A program made the translations under genes and the position numbers. From Gigaspora rosea (lineage: Eukaryota > Glomeromycota > Glomeromycetes > Diversisporales > Gigasporaceae), in assembly GCA_003550325.1 (NCBI GenBank), contig QKWP01000269.1, positions 255,138 through 319,137 of the forward strand: a stretch of 64,000 nt of DNA, read 5' to 3'. How positions within the stretch are numbered: the first letter of the stretch is position 1; the number at the start of each line of letters is the position of its first letter. Of this stretch, positions 45,646-56,887 are shown one piece after another. The notes below the pieces were generated by a model that worked only from the letters and a program-made list of their open reading frames with translations, searched no databases and was not told the origin of the DNA.

Positions 45646-47787
45646 AAAGATGATTTTAGGTGGTTTCAATCTCTACTATTAAGTGGTCATACCCTTTTAA
45701 CATTAACACGAAAGTAAACCTTTAATAAAATCTAATAACTGGTTTTATACCCTATCGAATAAGAGGGTAACAGTTATATCCGGATATAACCTCTATAAAA
45801 AAAAATACGCGTTGTGTAATTTTTTATAACGATTACCTGAACTTTTAATTTATTTATTAAATTATAAAAATTAGTTATAAACCTCCACAAAAGCATATTG
45901 CCTTTTGCATTTGTATTATTTTATATGTCTACATTATGAATAAAATTATACATTTAATTTTTTGTACAATAGAATCTAATTCAGAGCATTTGCTCAGGTC
46001 TTATAAGGAGAATTTCAATCACACTGTAATTAGCAGTTTCCTCTTACTTCATCAACAATTATTTCACTGACAGTGACATCATGTCAAGCGAATCCTGATG
46101 TCAGCTAAATGGGCTATCGGTAGAATAATTGTCAGTAAAGCAAGAAATATTCACATTTGTTTAGCATATTGATTAAATGAAACTAGTTGTATTTTTTTTA
46201 TTTGGAAATTATTCTTATCTATCTCATGATTAATATATCTGATATAAATATTATATGAATGATGCCAATGCAAAATCAGACTTCAATTATGCAAGGTTTT
46301 ATATAATTGAAACCTTGTATTTCCTTGGCATCACTCATATATGTATTATATCTTAAATATTAATCTGTTAACCAATCTTATAACCCGATAATCCAGGCAA
46401 CCTAGTGGTTAGCCAGTTATTATATCTTAAGGTATGACCACTACTACTATTAAATCAAATCTTACCCATTAAACTTATTAATTGTAGCTAATTGAATCAA
46501 TCAAATATTATCTAGCCGATTATTAATATAGAAGTATTTGAAATTGTAACTTTTCTAAAAATTGCTACTATTATAATTTTCTTAAAATAATAATTAACTA
46601 GGTAAATCTTATGTGCAAGTATTGATTTGCAAAATAATATATGAGTAGCAAGTTTGAATTAGTGATACAGGCTTATCCAGGCTGATGTATTGTTATATTT
46701 TCTTTGGCCAATAGAAATGCATGAAGGAATAAGACGAATATAAATGTGTGATTTTTTTGTTACTTGGAGTTTTTCGATAAATTTTTGATGTTAAGGTTTT
46801 TTTAATTATATTTGGTGCAGAAATATTTTTGTTTTACATCTTTTCAAAAAGTGTGAACGATGATTTCAATATACACATAGAAATCAGAGATTGAATAGAA
46901 TCCATTTCCCTAATTGTTCAGAATTCCTAATTTCCCACGGAAATATGAATGAAAAATGGTTATAATGTCTTGAAAATCACATTATGAAGCATATGTCCCA
47001 TAACGTGATTTTCATGTCAAGATCCAAATAATATTTTCTTTTTTTTGGCATTGTGCAATGATTAATTAACTTATTAATATCTAATATTAACTGATAATTT
47101 AGTTATTTAATTATTTATTTATTCGATACGGATCTTTATTCAATGCAATTTTTTCAGTTAATATATTCAACCTAAGAATTGAATATCCTTAATCAAGGTC
47201 GGCCCAAGGTCCCTGTATCACTAGTTTGGATGTTTTATGTATTTTGCACCATGCCCATGATATCTAATAAAGTTAATTCATAAATTTACGTTCCTGGTTT
47301 CACGTGATAGCGTCGTGCAGCTACCTTATTTATTTAACTATCAACTTTTGTTCACATGCTGCATAAAAGTGACCGGATTGTGCGATTTTATATAGAAAAA
47401 ATCGCAAATTATGTGCATATTTCGTTATGTAAATTAAACCAATTTCTAAGGATAAAGTCCACATGATATTACATATAAAAAGATCAGAACAAAATTTGAA
47501 GTAAATTTCGGTGATTTCTGAAAAATCGCAAATTAATACGAAGTTAATTTATTATTACAATTAATACAAATTTTTGTAATAACGCAAATAAAGATTTCGT
47601 ATAACCAAAAATTTTTACGGGTCTCTGACACTCTAATCCCAACCACGGATGGGGAATAATATCGATTTAATTTTGCAAAATATTTCAAAAATATCGATTT
47701 ATATCGATATACTCATGATTGGCTAATCAGAATACAAAAATTTGTATAACGGTTACATATAATGTGATATAACGTAACCATTAACTA
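45646..47787. other. Long spacer with two small inverted repeats
   Basis: 46255-46345 has ATATGAATGATGCCAATG and the inverse of ATATATGAGTGATGCCAAGG, a likely small MITE. 46973-47027 has CTTGAAAATCACATTATG pairing with CATAACGTGATTTTC. 47660-47720 has ATATCGATTTATATCGATAT. No gene was seen. Confidence 0.4.
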
Positions 47788-47829
47788 ATAATTCCAGAAG
47801 AAACTTAACCTATACCCCAGGGTAGAGGG

Positions 47830-48806
47830 TAGTGATGTGCCACATACAGTATTATACGTACAGTACTGTATGTACTGTATGTACTGTATGCTAAAATTTT
47901 TGCCGATCATTTATTAAGAGGGGTCGATAGAAATATTTATGTGCCAATTGACCAATCAAATTCGTTAATTGATCAACACCCGAAGAAGCTTTCTTGTTAG
48001 ATAAATTAAATTTGTACATATTGCATCTAAAGTAGCGATCTATCTAAAGTAGCTACTTTAGATATATAAAGTAGCTCCTTTAGATATATAAAGTAGCTCC
48101 TTAATAAAATTAAGCAGATATGTACATAGTATATTACTAATTTGCTATTTTAAATATTTGCTTATTAAAATAGGTTTAAACATTACATTAATTATAATAT
48201 AGACTAACATTAAAAAAAATTAAAATATAGATACTAATTTGATTTTATTATATGATCTTAATTTTTTATATACTGTAAGCACTATACATACTGTACGCTG
48301 AAAAAATTTGGGTATTATTTTAATGATTACACATCACTAGCTGCATACTTTAAAATGATGCAGATTCCGTTCACTAGATCACGAGAATTTTTTGCCTACA
48401 CATACGAAATCTTTTTCTTGGATAAATGCATTATGTAATTTTTTATTTATTAAATCTGACCTAATTAGCAACTCGACTAAAATCTCTGAACTAAATTTAA
48501 CTTGAAATCAATTCGTTTATAATAGATTTACATAGATTTACTACAGTTTGTTCATTTTGTATGTTTGTTTCATTTGCCTCTCTTCTGGAGTTCTGGAAAG
48601 TGATGTTAACCAGATAATTAACTTCGAACGACCTAAATATTTATCTATTAAAATAGAATTAAATATTATATTAATTGTAATATAGACTAATATTAAAAAA
48701 ATTTTAAAATATAACCACTAGAGCAATTTTACTATATAAGTACTATATATACTGTACGTACTGTACGCTAAAAAAATTTGGACATCATATAAATGGCACA
48801 TCACTA
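47830..48806. mobile_element. Composite hAT-like element, TAGTGATGTGCC, nested in a MULE-like element
   Basis: A perfect 8-bp duplication GTAGAGGG flanks it (47822-47829 and 48807-48814). Ends are TAGTGATGTGCCACATACAG and the inverse of TAGTGATGTGCCATTTATAT. An extra internal right end, ACACATCACTAGC, lies near 48330, preceded by the same 150 bp (TATAATATAGACTAA then TACTGTACGCT) as the true right end. Between the two ends is a piece of the GGCCGTT MITE (about 48535-48640). Confidence 0.8.
48029..48103. repeat. 24-bp tandem repeat AAAGTAGCTCCTTTAGATAT
   Basis: Three near-identical copies of TAAAGTAGCTMCTTTAGATA lie at about 48030-48103; the unit is partly palindromic. Confidence 0.7.
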
Positions 48807-49759
48807 GTAGAGGGTCTTATCCTGTGTCTGTCATGTGACTATGTTTATAAAATTAAATTAAACTGATCAACATAGAATCGCATGTTTTTTCGTCGTCATT
48901 TTTGTGGTGCCTTCCTTTGTTGTCGTGCTTTTGTAGTCATTGTGTAGTGTTTTTTTATCCTTTCTTTGTTGTTCTTTCAGTGCTTTTGTCACTTTTTCAT
49001 CATCATTTAGTGGTACCTTTGGTCATAATTTGGTGGTGCCTTTGGTTGTCGTTTGGTGGTGTCTTTGGTCGAGCTTTTTGGTTGTGCTTTTGGTCGTCGT
49101 TTGGTGGTACTTTATGTTGTAGTTTGGTGGTATTTTTGGTCGTAGTTTGGTGGTGCTTTGGTCATCGTTTGTTGGTGCTTTTGGTTGTTGTTTGTTGGTG
49201 CTTTTAATCATCGTTTGGTGGTGCGTTTGATCATTGTTATGCGGTGCTTTTGATTATGCTTTTGGTTGTCGTTGGTGGTGCTTTTGGTCATTATTTGGTA
49301 GAGCTTTTAGTCGTCGTTTGGTAGTGCTTTTGGTCATCATTTGGTGGTGCTTTATGTTGTTTGGTGATGCTTTTGGTTGTAGTTTGGTGGTACTTTGATC
49401 ATTGTTTGTTGGTGCTTTTGGTCATTATTTGGTGGTACTTTCGTTGTTGCTTGGTGTTTTTGATTGTTGTTGGTGCTTTTGGCCATCATTTGCTATACAC
49501 TTGTAGTGTTTTTTTTGGATTTTGTCTTTCCATGTTTATGTTTTTGTTAATTGTTTTTTTTTATATATATATATTCGCTGCTTAGTATTTTTTTTAATAA
49601 AAATTGTCTTTAATAATACAGTATTAATAAAAAAAAAAGACTTTAAATTTTTAATATTTGGACAAATTATATTTAGGCAGTACAGGATAAAAACTTATAC
49701 CCCAGGTATAGAATAAAAGCCTCTACTCGGGTATAGGTTAAGTACACTCATAATTCCAG

Positions 49760-50717
49760 TGTTTTTTTGATTGTCTACTTTGCTAAAACTTATTAACGGT
49801 TCAAGTTGGCCAAATTATATTGCCTAGCCTGAATTATACTTTAAAATTTTGCACAAGTGTATATTATTACACTGTAGTGTTCCTCATACTCGAACCAAAA
49901 ACCCAGGCTTGACCTAGACCCGGCCTTGCAGGCTGGGTTGAACCATGATTTTTTGAACCCAACCAGGTCTGGTCACAAGAGAGACCCTGACTAATAGTAC
50001 CTGGACCAGCCAGTTTAGGAATGTTGATTTCTTTATTAACTAATTTTTTTAATACAAATTGGCATACTAGTACTATTGGTATACTACATTACTAATTTTT
50101 ATAAAAGCCAAAGTGTCTTTTTTTTCCTATTATACTGAAACTTTTTGGCCTCCCAAATATTAAATAACAGAAAAAACATAAAGACAACATTATGTTGAGC
50201 TCAAGTATGATTCCATATGATAGCATTTAAGATGCTTAATTTTTATATGATATGTCAAAAAATTAATGAAAATGGGACAATTCACATGTTTTGACCTCTT
50301 GCTATTGGCTAATTTGTTATTTTAATTAAAAAAAAAAACTCGAAAAAATATTTTGGCCAATCATAATACAAGAAATCAAAAAATAGTAAATTTCAATATA
50401 AATTTTTTTAAAATGGAACAAGTCACGTGATTTAGTCTTTAGATGTTGCGAACTGTATATACTTAATATTATTTTGTAAATTATTAATATAAAATTAATA
50501 CTTTACTACTCTAAACTTTAAATACCAATATTTAGCAGTATTATAATAACAAATATATTTTATCAATTTGTCTTGTATGATATAGTTAAATTTCTGATAT
50601 GAATACGAAAAACCCAGATTACATGAAATTTAAAACAGCAATTACAGTACTATTTTAAATACATGAAATTTTAGTATTAGTAGGTATTCTTTGATCCAAT
50701 GGAATAAATTATAAGGA
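49760..50717. other. Spacer with a GGCCTGGGT-like patch
   Basis: 49875-50010 starts TAGTGTTCCTCATACTCGAA and carries AAACCCAGGC, GACCCGGCC, GGCTGGGTT and AACCAGGTCTGG, like a decayed MITE related to 19297 and 62699. The rest is AT-rich. Confidence 0.4.
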
Positions 50718-51331
50718 TCATATTTTCCGCTTAATTTCTACAAGCATTTCGAAATTTTCACCATAGTATCTACATTGCCAATGATTTAATTGCCTATCAA
50801 TTGAATTCTGATAACATTCATAGCTAGTATAATTTCGTTGAAATTCTTGATAAAAATTTTCTAACTCTTGTAAGCAAATATCATTATTTTCGGAATTCAA
50901 TGTTAATTGAATTTTCATTTCGAACAGAAAACCTCTGTGAACGAATGCAGTTTCATGTCGTCTGATCTCATTAATTTTTCCACCACCAATCAGCATCATC
51001 GAAGAGGTTATTTCGCATCTAAAATTTCCTAAAAACTTCATTAAAGATTTGACTCCTTCATTAGACAATCCTTTCGAATCAATAAAGAAAGATTTTATTT
51101 TTTCAGAAGCTTTATCTTCAGATTCTTTCTGGTCACCAATAGTTGTATTATACCAATTATTTTCAGTATATGAAATGTTTTTAGGTGTAGACAATTTAAT
51201 AAATTCTTTCATATGATATTGCAATTTACTCGTAGATCCTAGGTAAACTCCATTAATGGTGTTGAGTTAGAATTAATATTGATTATTAGAGTTAAATTTT
51301 GATGAAAATTATTCCCTAATTGATTCATTAT

Positions 51332-51736
51332 TGTCACATAGTCACTTAGACTACCTTGACTTCGTGGGGTTTTGATACTAAAGTTCACTCGCTTGGCAGT
51401 ACGACGACTGACGTATCGTATCGTTCAGGTACTACCACCGATAGATACTTCACACAGATAAGTTTATTCACTTAGAAGATCACAAAGGTATTTTGGGTCG
51501 GTAGTTAATAAGATCGAAAGCTCAAAGATGAAAGCTATCAAGCTCAAAAGCTAGGCACTTCCCCACAGAATCGATGCCCTATTTATTAATTACTAATACA
51601 CTTGCATCATATTATTACTCATCGCTCATGCAATCACGATCTCTTACTTTTAACATAACAACATTCGATCAATACATTCGATCAACACGTGCATACCCGA
51701 TCAATAATCACATGGGTACCGCGCAACACCGTGACA
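51332..51736 (-). repeat. 3' LTR
   Basis: 405 bp, TG...CA bounded with inverted TGTCAC/GTGACA tips. Direct copy of 53138-53536. Confidence 0.9.
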
Positions 51737-52109
51737 TGAGCTAGAACCCCAATAATTTCGTCCCCGAAGTCACATCCATTCTACCAAGCTTCCTCATTTC
51801 AAAACGACTACCAAATACTGCACTAACTAATCCATCATTCCCTACCATATGGTCTAAATAAAGTCGTTTGAAAAAAAAATCCTATTCTTCTGATATCCTC
51901 AAATACACTCGGACCTCGATTCAACCTTTGACCTTTGTTTTCATCAATACAAAACACGTCCCACTTCTTCGAATCATTACCATTTTTTTCAAATCCAAAG
52001 GTTTACATCATTCCAATTTTCGCATTTTCATGTCGATTACATTTGCTTCGTGATGCGCTTTTTATTGAATTTTCAAATACTAAACGCTTAACTTTTCTAC
52101 TAATACCAC

Positions 52110-52493
52110 TTACTTAACCTTTTGGTGGCTTACATTACTCAGCCTTGTAAAATTTCTCGCATCACGTTTAGTCCTTAACTTGCAATGCAATGTTCGCATC
52201 AAATTTTGCTGCTCCATCAATACATCATTTAGTTCTTTATTTTTGTATTCTGGTTCAAGGTCACGTGCTTCGCCGCTGCAACACTTAAAGGTGGTAAGCT
52301 TAGTATGCTCATCCTTTTCATTTCCGATTCCATTCTCATACTGATATTCATTAGCTTTACCATCTGCAGCTTCACCTCCATTATCAACAACTTCGAACAT
52401 ATCAACTTGATGATCAGATTTCATAGGTACGTTCTTAGAATTTATGACTTTCGTTGAGTTCGACTCCCTTTTATTCAACTTATTTATATCCAT
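52110..52493 (-). other. LTR element part: unrecognised 127-residue frame
   Basis: A charged, Asn/Glu/Lys-rich frame inside the LTR element, downstream of the protease-like part. No known domain is seen. Part of the fossil element. Confidence 0.45.
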
Positions 52494-52535
52494 ATTTTTC
52501 TTTCCTTCACAATCGACATTATCGCTCTCCTCGAT

Positions 52536-52826
52536 TCACCTGTAACGCACACAATCTTTATTCAAAACGGTTTCATCAAACGTAGGATCCTCTGAAATCA
52601 CGAACGTAGCTTCATCAAAGCCAGATCGGATCGTACAGTAACACTTTCCATCCTTCCATCCGAAGCCACACCTTGTTTTCGCAACCCAAGGCATTCCAAG
52701 AATGATATCAGAAGGTAATTCATGTTTCACATAGAATTCTTGAACTACACAAACATCGTTCACTACGATTTCAACGGTCAACGGGTGCCGGTCAAAATCC
52801 CGACATACAGAATCCCGACAGGTCAT
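52536..52826 (-). other. LTR element part: retropepsin-like protease segment
   Basis: The frame contains LTVEIVVNDVCVVQEFYV followed by PSDIILGMPWVAKTRCGF, the typical second half of a Ty3/gypsy aspartic protease. The first part of the domain is separated by the MITE at 52790-53091. Fossil part, incomplete. Confidence 0.75.
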
Positions 52827-53091
52827 AATCCCGACAAAAAAATCCCGACAGTAAAAATCCCGACAATCCCGACAACAAAAAATTATTAAGTTTATTTAAG
52901 TTAGGTTAGGGTTAGGGTAAGTGCTTAGGTTAGAGTTAGGGTGAGCACCTAGGTTAGGGTTTGATTTAGGCGATTTTATAGTAAAATTGCTCAAGAAAGG
53001 CTTTTTTTTTTTATTGTCGGGATTTTTGATTGTCAGATATTTTTGTCGGGATTATGACCTGTCGGGATTTTGTTCGTCGGGATTTTGACCC
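52790..53091. mobile_element. MITE with AATCCCGACA arrays and telomere-like core
   Basis: The left end GGTCAAAATCCCGACATACA is followed by five more CCCGACA copies within about 80 bp; the right end is the inverse, GGGTCAAAATCCCGACGAAC with three more. Both ends share AATCCCGACAGGTCATAATC. The core (about 52895-52970) reads TTAGGTTAGGGTTAGGGTAA and repeats of it. It is about 300 bp, inserted in the LTR fossil. No exact TSD is seen. Confidence 0.75.
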
Positions 53092-53137
53092 AAACCCATT
53101 TCTGCGAGTAAGACCTTTCTCTTACCCAGGTCCTATT

Positions 53138-53536
53138 TGTCACGTAGTCACTTACTTAGACCACCTTGTCTTCGTGGGGTTTTGATACTAAAATTCACTC
53201 GCTTGGCAGTACGACGACTGACGCATCGTTCAGATACTACCACCGATAGATACTTCACACAGATAAGTTTATTCACTTAGAAGATCACAAAGGTATTTTG
53301 GGTCGATAGTTAATAAGATCGAAAGCTCAAAGATGAAAGCTATCAAGCTCAAAAGCTAGGCACTTCCCCACAGGATCGATGCCCTATTTATTAATTACTA
53401 ATACACTTGCATCATATTATTACTCATCACTCATGCAATCACGATCTCTTACTTTTAATTACATCGATCAATACATTCGATCAACACGTGCATACCCGAT
53501 TAATAATCACATGGGTACCGCGCAACACCGTGACAA
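53138..53536 (-). repeat. 5' LTR
   Basis: 399 bp, same termini as the other LTR. The adjoining internal sequence should hold the primer-binding site, but I could not match it to a tRNA. Confidence 0.9.
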
Positions 53537-54031
53537 TTATTAAAAATACTAGTGTAGTCTGATCAAAATCATATTCAAAATATAAAGAAGATACAACTTT
53601 CTGGATAGGATATATACTGAGGGTTAAATCTGTAACAATACCATATCCAGCATTTCCTGCACCTCAAATAGCCCAAAGAAGTTCAGGATAGTTTTTAACA
53701 TTGTAAACTACTAAAACAATTTGTGCATCAAGGATATTATCAGACGATAGTCCGAATTTTCGATTGAGATTTCCTAGACCCTATTTACAAAAAACCCCAG
53801 TTATTATATAGTAAAATTTAGAAAATACTCAATAAAATTTCCAAATAATGCTTACACCGCCCATTATAAGACCACCAACTCCAACATAAGGACAAGTTCC
53901 AGCTGGAAATGCAAACTCTAATTGATTCACTTCATAATAGAATTTATCTATTACGTTTCCTGTTCCAATTACAGCAGTTTGGGAGGTTATATCGATAATG
54001 ATTTTATTCAAGTTTACAAGATCAACAATTA

Positions 54032-55497
54032 AATAACTATTAATTATTTGTAAAATGGTAGTATAAAGTGGTTGCATGGTAAGTTTATTTGAAGTTTCGA
54101 AATTTATTACAGTATTATGATTTATGAGAAAAATAATTATAAGCAAAAATTTGACGGTTCTTTAATTGATACTGAATCTGTTTGTAAGATCAACGCGTAA
54201 TGTATAAATCGAAAACAAATCTGCTATGAAAACTTGCTCTCTGCTATTATGTTTTTAGCGTGCATACGGGTCTTCATAGTTAGTAACACACGTGTCATAA
54301 CAATTGACATACGTAAGTACGTACGTACGGTGCAAGAAATCTAAAAACCACAATCGTTCCATATAAAGACAAAATCTAAACATTGAAATTTAATAATATT
54401 TCCTTAAATTACTAACACCAATAAATTGTGTATGTAAATACCTTATTGATAATTTTTTAATTGCTACTTGATTATCTGCTTGACGTAATCTGTAATGTGA
54501 CCTTTAATCAAATTACACCGGAATACAGTATTTAATTCCACCGTTTATATTTTGTCTCTATAAGGAGTAATGGTGGTTTTTAGACTTCTTGTACCGTACG
54601 TACACAGCATAAGAACATGATAATCAGGCTTAGACACATTCAATCAGAAACCTTTTAACGATTACAGACGTTAGAGAATTAGTAATATAGAAGGTAGATA
54701 TATGCCATTTTTTTATACGAGTGACTTTCAGAATTAAAAACTCAAATATATAAGATTTCAAAATATGTACAAGCATGAGTCGGGATGTTTAAGTAGTATA
54801 ACGATAACGATGATTAAGTGTTCGGGAAATTTGTGCATCGATTGTCAAATTTGTTAATGTCAATGATTTTCCCAATACGTAATTCGCGATCTAATGTAAC
54901 CTTAAACCCATAACCTTTTGTCTTTCAGTACATAATTGTATATAAAATCATTTTAACCTTTTTTTTTAAAAAAAAAGGATTTAAGACATAATGAAGTAAG
55001 AATTTGCAAATAAATTGGAGATGAATTTCCGTACTATTAAATCGGAATATATATATATAAAGTACCAGATTTTTCTTGCTTTCTCTTTGTTGTTTTTTTT
55101 TTTTTTGAGTTTTATAATTTGAGAAATATTTATAAAATACATATAATAATAATAATAATCACAAAGATAATATACATATTTATAAAGCATATATAATAAA
55201 ATGTTAAAATGTTTATGTGTTAAACTATTTTCGAATTTCCCTTCTTTTTTTCCTTTTTACAGTAAATCATAATAATGCCGACATTAGTTTTTATACAAAT
55301 GATCTAAATCCTTTTTTTATAATACTTTATAACCAAAAAAAAAAAAGCATTATCGTTTTCACGTTACTAAGGGAAATAAAAATTTAGAAGAAACTATCAA
55401 TTTTTATGTTGCCAGTAATTCTATATATAATATAGGTGAGTGCTATCAACGTAAAAATGTTAAGTTGTAATTATCATTTCACGTATTTAATACGAAG
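54032..55497. other. Spacer, no feature recognised
   Basis: AT-rich DNA with GTACGTACGTAC-type short repeats near 54312 and 54595. The frame at 53829-54146 upstream of the FAD homology is not a credible N-terminus. Confidence 0.4.
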
Positions 55498-55629
55498 TGC
55501 TGTCAAGAGAAACCTGTCATCGGGTTTCCAATTATATTTTGTATCGGGCCCGATCAGTCATAATTTGTTGGATTATGTCCGCTACAAAATGTAGTTGAAA
55601 GACCGATGACAGGTTTTCCCTTGGCGGCA
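55498..55629. mobile_element. MITE, CCTGTCATCGG family
   Basis: Ends are TGCTGTCAAGAGAAACCTGT and the inverse of TGCCGCCAAGGGAAAACCTG, both continuing CATCGG. The core has ATCGGGCCCGAT. It is 132 bp and non-coding. No TSD is clear. Confidence 0.65.
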
Positions 55630-55921
55630 TTCATATATATACTGTATTAACAAACAACCATAAATGCGTACTCATTGAAAGTTCTCAGTAAATTCTTCAA
55701 AAGCAATATTATACGTGTCGTCAGAATTATTTTCTAATAACTCAAACTGTTGGAAGTGTTGAAAGCCTTGAAAACTTTGCACTATTGCTAAACATTATGA
55801 ATGACATTAATAAATATCTATACATGAATAAAAATCTATGATTAGTAAGATAAATAATGAATACCAGGACACACATAAAAAGGAGCAGAGCTGGCGTCAT
55901 AGCTTGTGTTTTGTACTAAGT

Positions 55922-56527
55922 CTAGATACAAGTACGCACATACGTACGTGTCACTGAATGTAAGTGTAATTCAAATAATGATGATAATGATAATAGATAA
56001 CAACCATACATACATAAGCTTTGTGGCGTAAATACAAGACCAACTTGAGATGGATCAAAAAATTCGTTGCTATAGTATATCTCTCCAGGAGTTTCTTGAG
56101 AATCTTCTGCTAATGGTGAGTCGGGCGAATACATCACCTTTTCTTGCTTTTTTTGCTTAGCATTAGACGTAGTATCTCCATTTGAAGGTTGAAGAGATGA
56201 ATCTGTTGCGTCTTTTCGTTCTTCAAGATTAGAGCGTGTTTCATTTAGATGTTTTCTCTTACTCTTCAATTTCTTTTTCTTAAATTTAAGTATTTGATAG
56301 GGCGTTTTAGATTTAGTCCTTCGGTTAACCTGAGGTTTATTATTAGTATTGTTGTATGGGGCTTTAAATTTTATTTTATTTTTATTAGACGTTTTGTGTA
56401 GGTCTTCACTAAGTCCTGCCTCTTTCTCCATAATTGACGTTTCGCATTGATCTTTACTAAGTCCTGTTTCTTTCTCGATAATTGACGTTTCGCATAGATT
56501 TTTACTAAGTCCTGTTTCTTTCTCCAT
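55922..56527 (-). CDS. Lysine-rich protein with N-terminal 16-residue repeats
   Basis: A 201-residue frame. The N-terminus is three imperfect 16-residue repeats (EKETGLSKNLCETSII, EKETGLSKDQCETSIM, EKEAGLSEDLHKTSNK). The middle is very basic (KFKKKKLKSKRKH, a likely nuclear localisation signal), followed by an acidic/Ser/Pro stretch (SPDSPLAEDSQETPGE). The last 35 residues change in character and may be read-through past a GTATGT donor near 56010, so the true gene may have further exons to the left. No known domain is recognised and the function is unknown. Composition differs from the shadow frames nearby. Confidence 0.5.
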   Translation of the reverse strand: MEKETGLSKNLCETSIIEKETGLSKDQCETSIMEKEAGLSEDLHKTSNKNKIKFKAPYNNTNNKPQVNRRTKSKTPYQILKFKKKKLKSKRKHLNETRSNLEERKDATDSSLQPSNGDTTSNAKQKKQEKVMYSPDSPLAEDSQETPGEIYYSNEFFDPSQVGLVFTPQSLCMYGCYLLSLSSLFELHLHSVTRTYVRTCI

Positions 56528-56887
56528 AATTAAAAGGGTGTTCGAAATTTTTTAAGTATGATGCAGTAAAAGAACTTGTCAAATTTTTAAGTATGATGCG
56601 ATAAAAGTAATTGGTTCACAGAGTATATCCCCAATTCAGTAATGCTAACTTTGGTAATTACTTTTCGAGATGTTTGTTTGGCGCATTCGATTTTTAAAGA
56701 CAACAAATTTAAATTGTAACCGCTAAATTTAATTTCCATAGAACGCGTACTGTTGAAGTTTTATACCCGACCCATAATTTGATTTGCATCACAACGAAAC
56801 AGGTTTTTATATATAACACAGGTTGAATCAATAAGTATCGGGTAAGTATCGGGTAAATATCGGGATACAAATTTCCACCCGATAGTT
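56528..56887. other. Spacer with a TATCGGGTA triplet repeat
   Basis: TATCGGGTAAG, TATCGGGTAAA and TATCGGGAT follow each other at about 56837-56867. The region just upstream of the lysine-rich ORF has a duplicated ATTTTTTAAGTATGATGC at about 56550-56596. Confidence 0.45.

Larger units (their letters stand above)
47798..49749. mobile_element. MULE-like non-autonomous element with GT-rich core, copy 2
   Basis: Flanks are the 10-bp direct repeat ATAATTCCAG (47788-47797 and 49750-49759). Inside are ACTTAACCTATACCCC on the left and the inverse of ACTTAACCTATACCCG on the right, the same terminus type as 16714-18205. The core (about 48890-49560) is a degenerate GT-rich repeat, TTTGGTGGTGCTTTTGGTCG and variants, period 24-36 bp. 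A hAT-like element occupies 47830-48806, close to the left end. Frames in the core are low-complexity. Confidence 0.65.
51332..53536 (-). mobile_element. Small LTR retrotransposon fossil (Ty3/gypsy-type protease)
   Basis: Two direct LTRs, 51332-51736 and 53138-53536, start TGTCACRTAG and end ACCGTGACA. The 5-bp duplication ATTAT (51327-51331 and 53537-53541) is confirmed by the uninterrupted paralogous gene. The orientation is minus, judged from the protease-like frame. The internal part is only 1.4 kb, with no reverse transcriptase or integrase seen, so the element is incomplete and non-autonomous. A MITE sits inside it. The LTRs differ at about ten bases plus three short gaps, which suggests a fairly young insertion. 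Confidence 0.9.
50718..54031 (-). pseudogene. Inverted FAD oxidase paralogue, broken
   Basis: Minus-strand copy of the gene at 32093. Homology begins at about 54031 (YLIVDLVNLNKI), so the signal peptide, the N-terminal 115 residues and the FAD-binding His are absent. It runs through the Cys motif AGTCPYVGVGGLIMGG (about 53870-53910), the homologous intron (53781-53862) and exon 2. Defects relative to the other copy are a 12-bp loss in LANGTVVYN, CGA to TGA in AIRGAG (about 53670), an LTR element at 51332-53536, a 6-bp loss and a 2-bp gain near 51250. Past that, 50718-51224 is a clean 168-residue frame with the C-terminal BBE segment (SIDRQLNHWQCRYYGENF). No complete oxidase can be made from this locus. 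Confidence 0.85.

Noticed and set aside
48902-49716. Val/Leu/Trp/Phe-rich frames that resemble membrane segments
   Set aside because: They arise from GT-rich tandem repeats; the reverse strand gives equally open Thr/Lys-rich frames.
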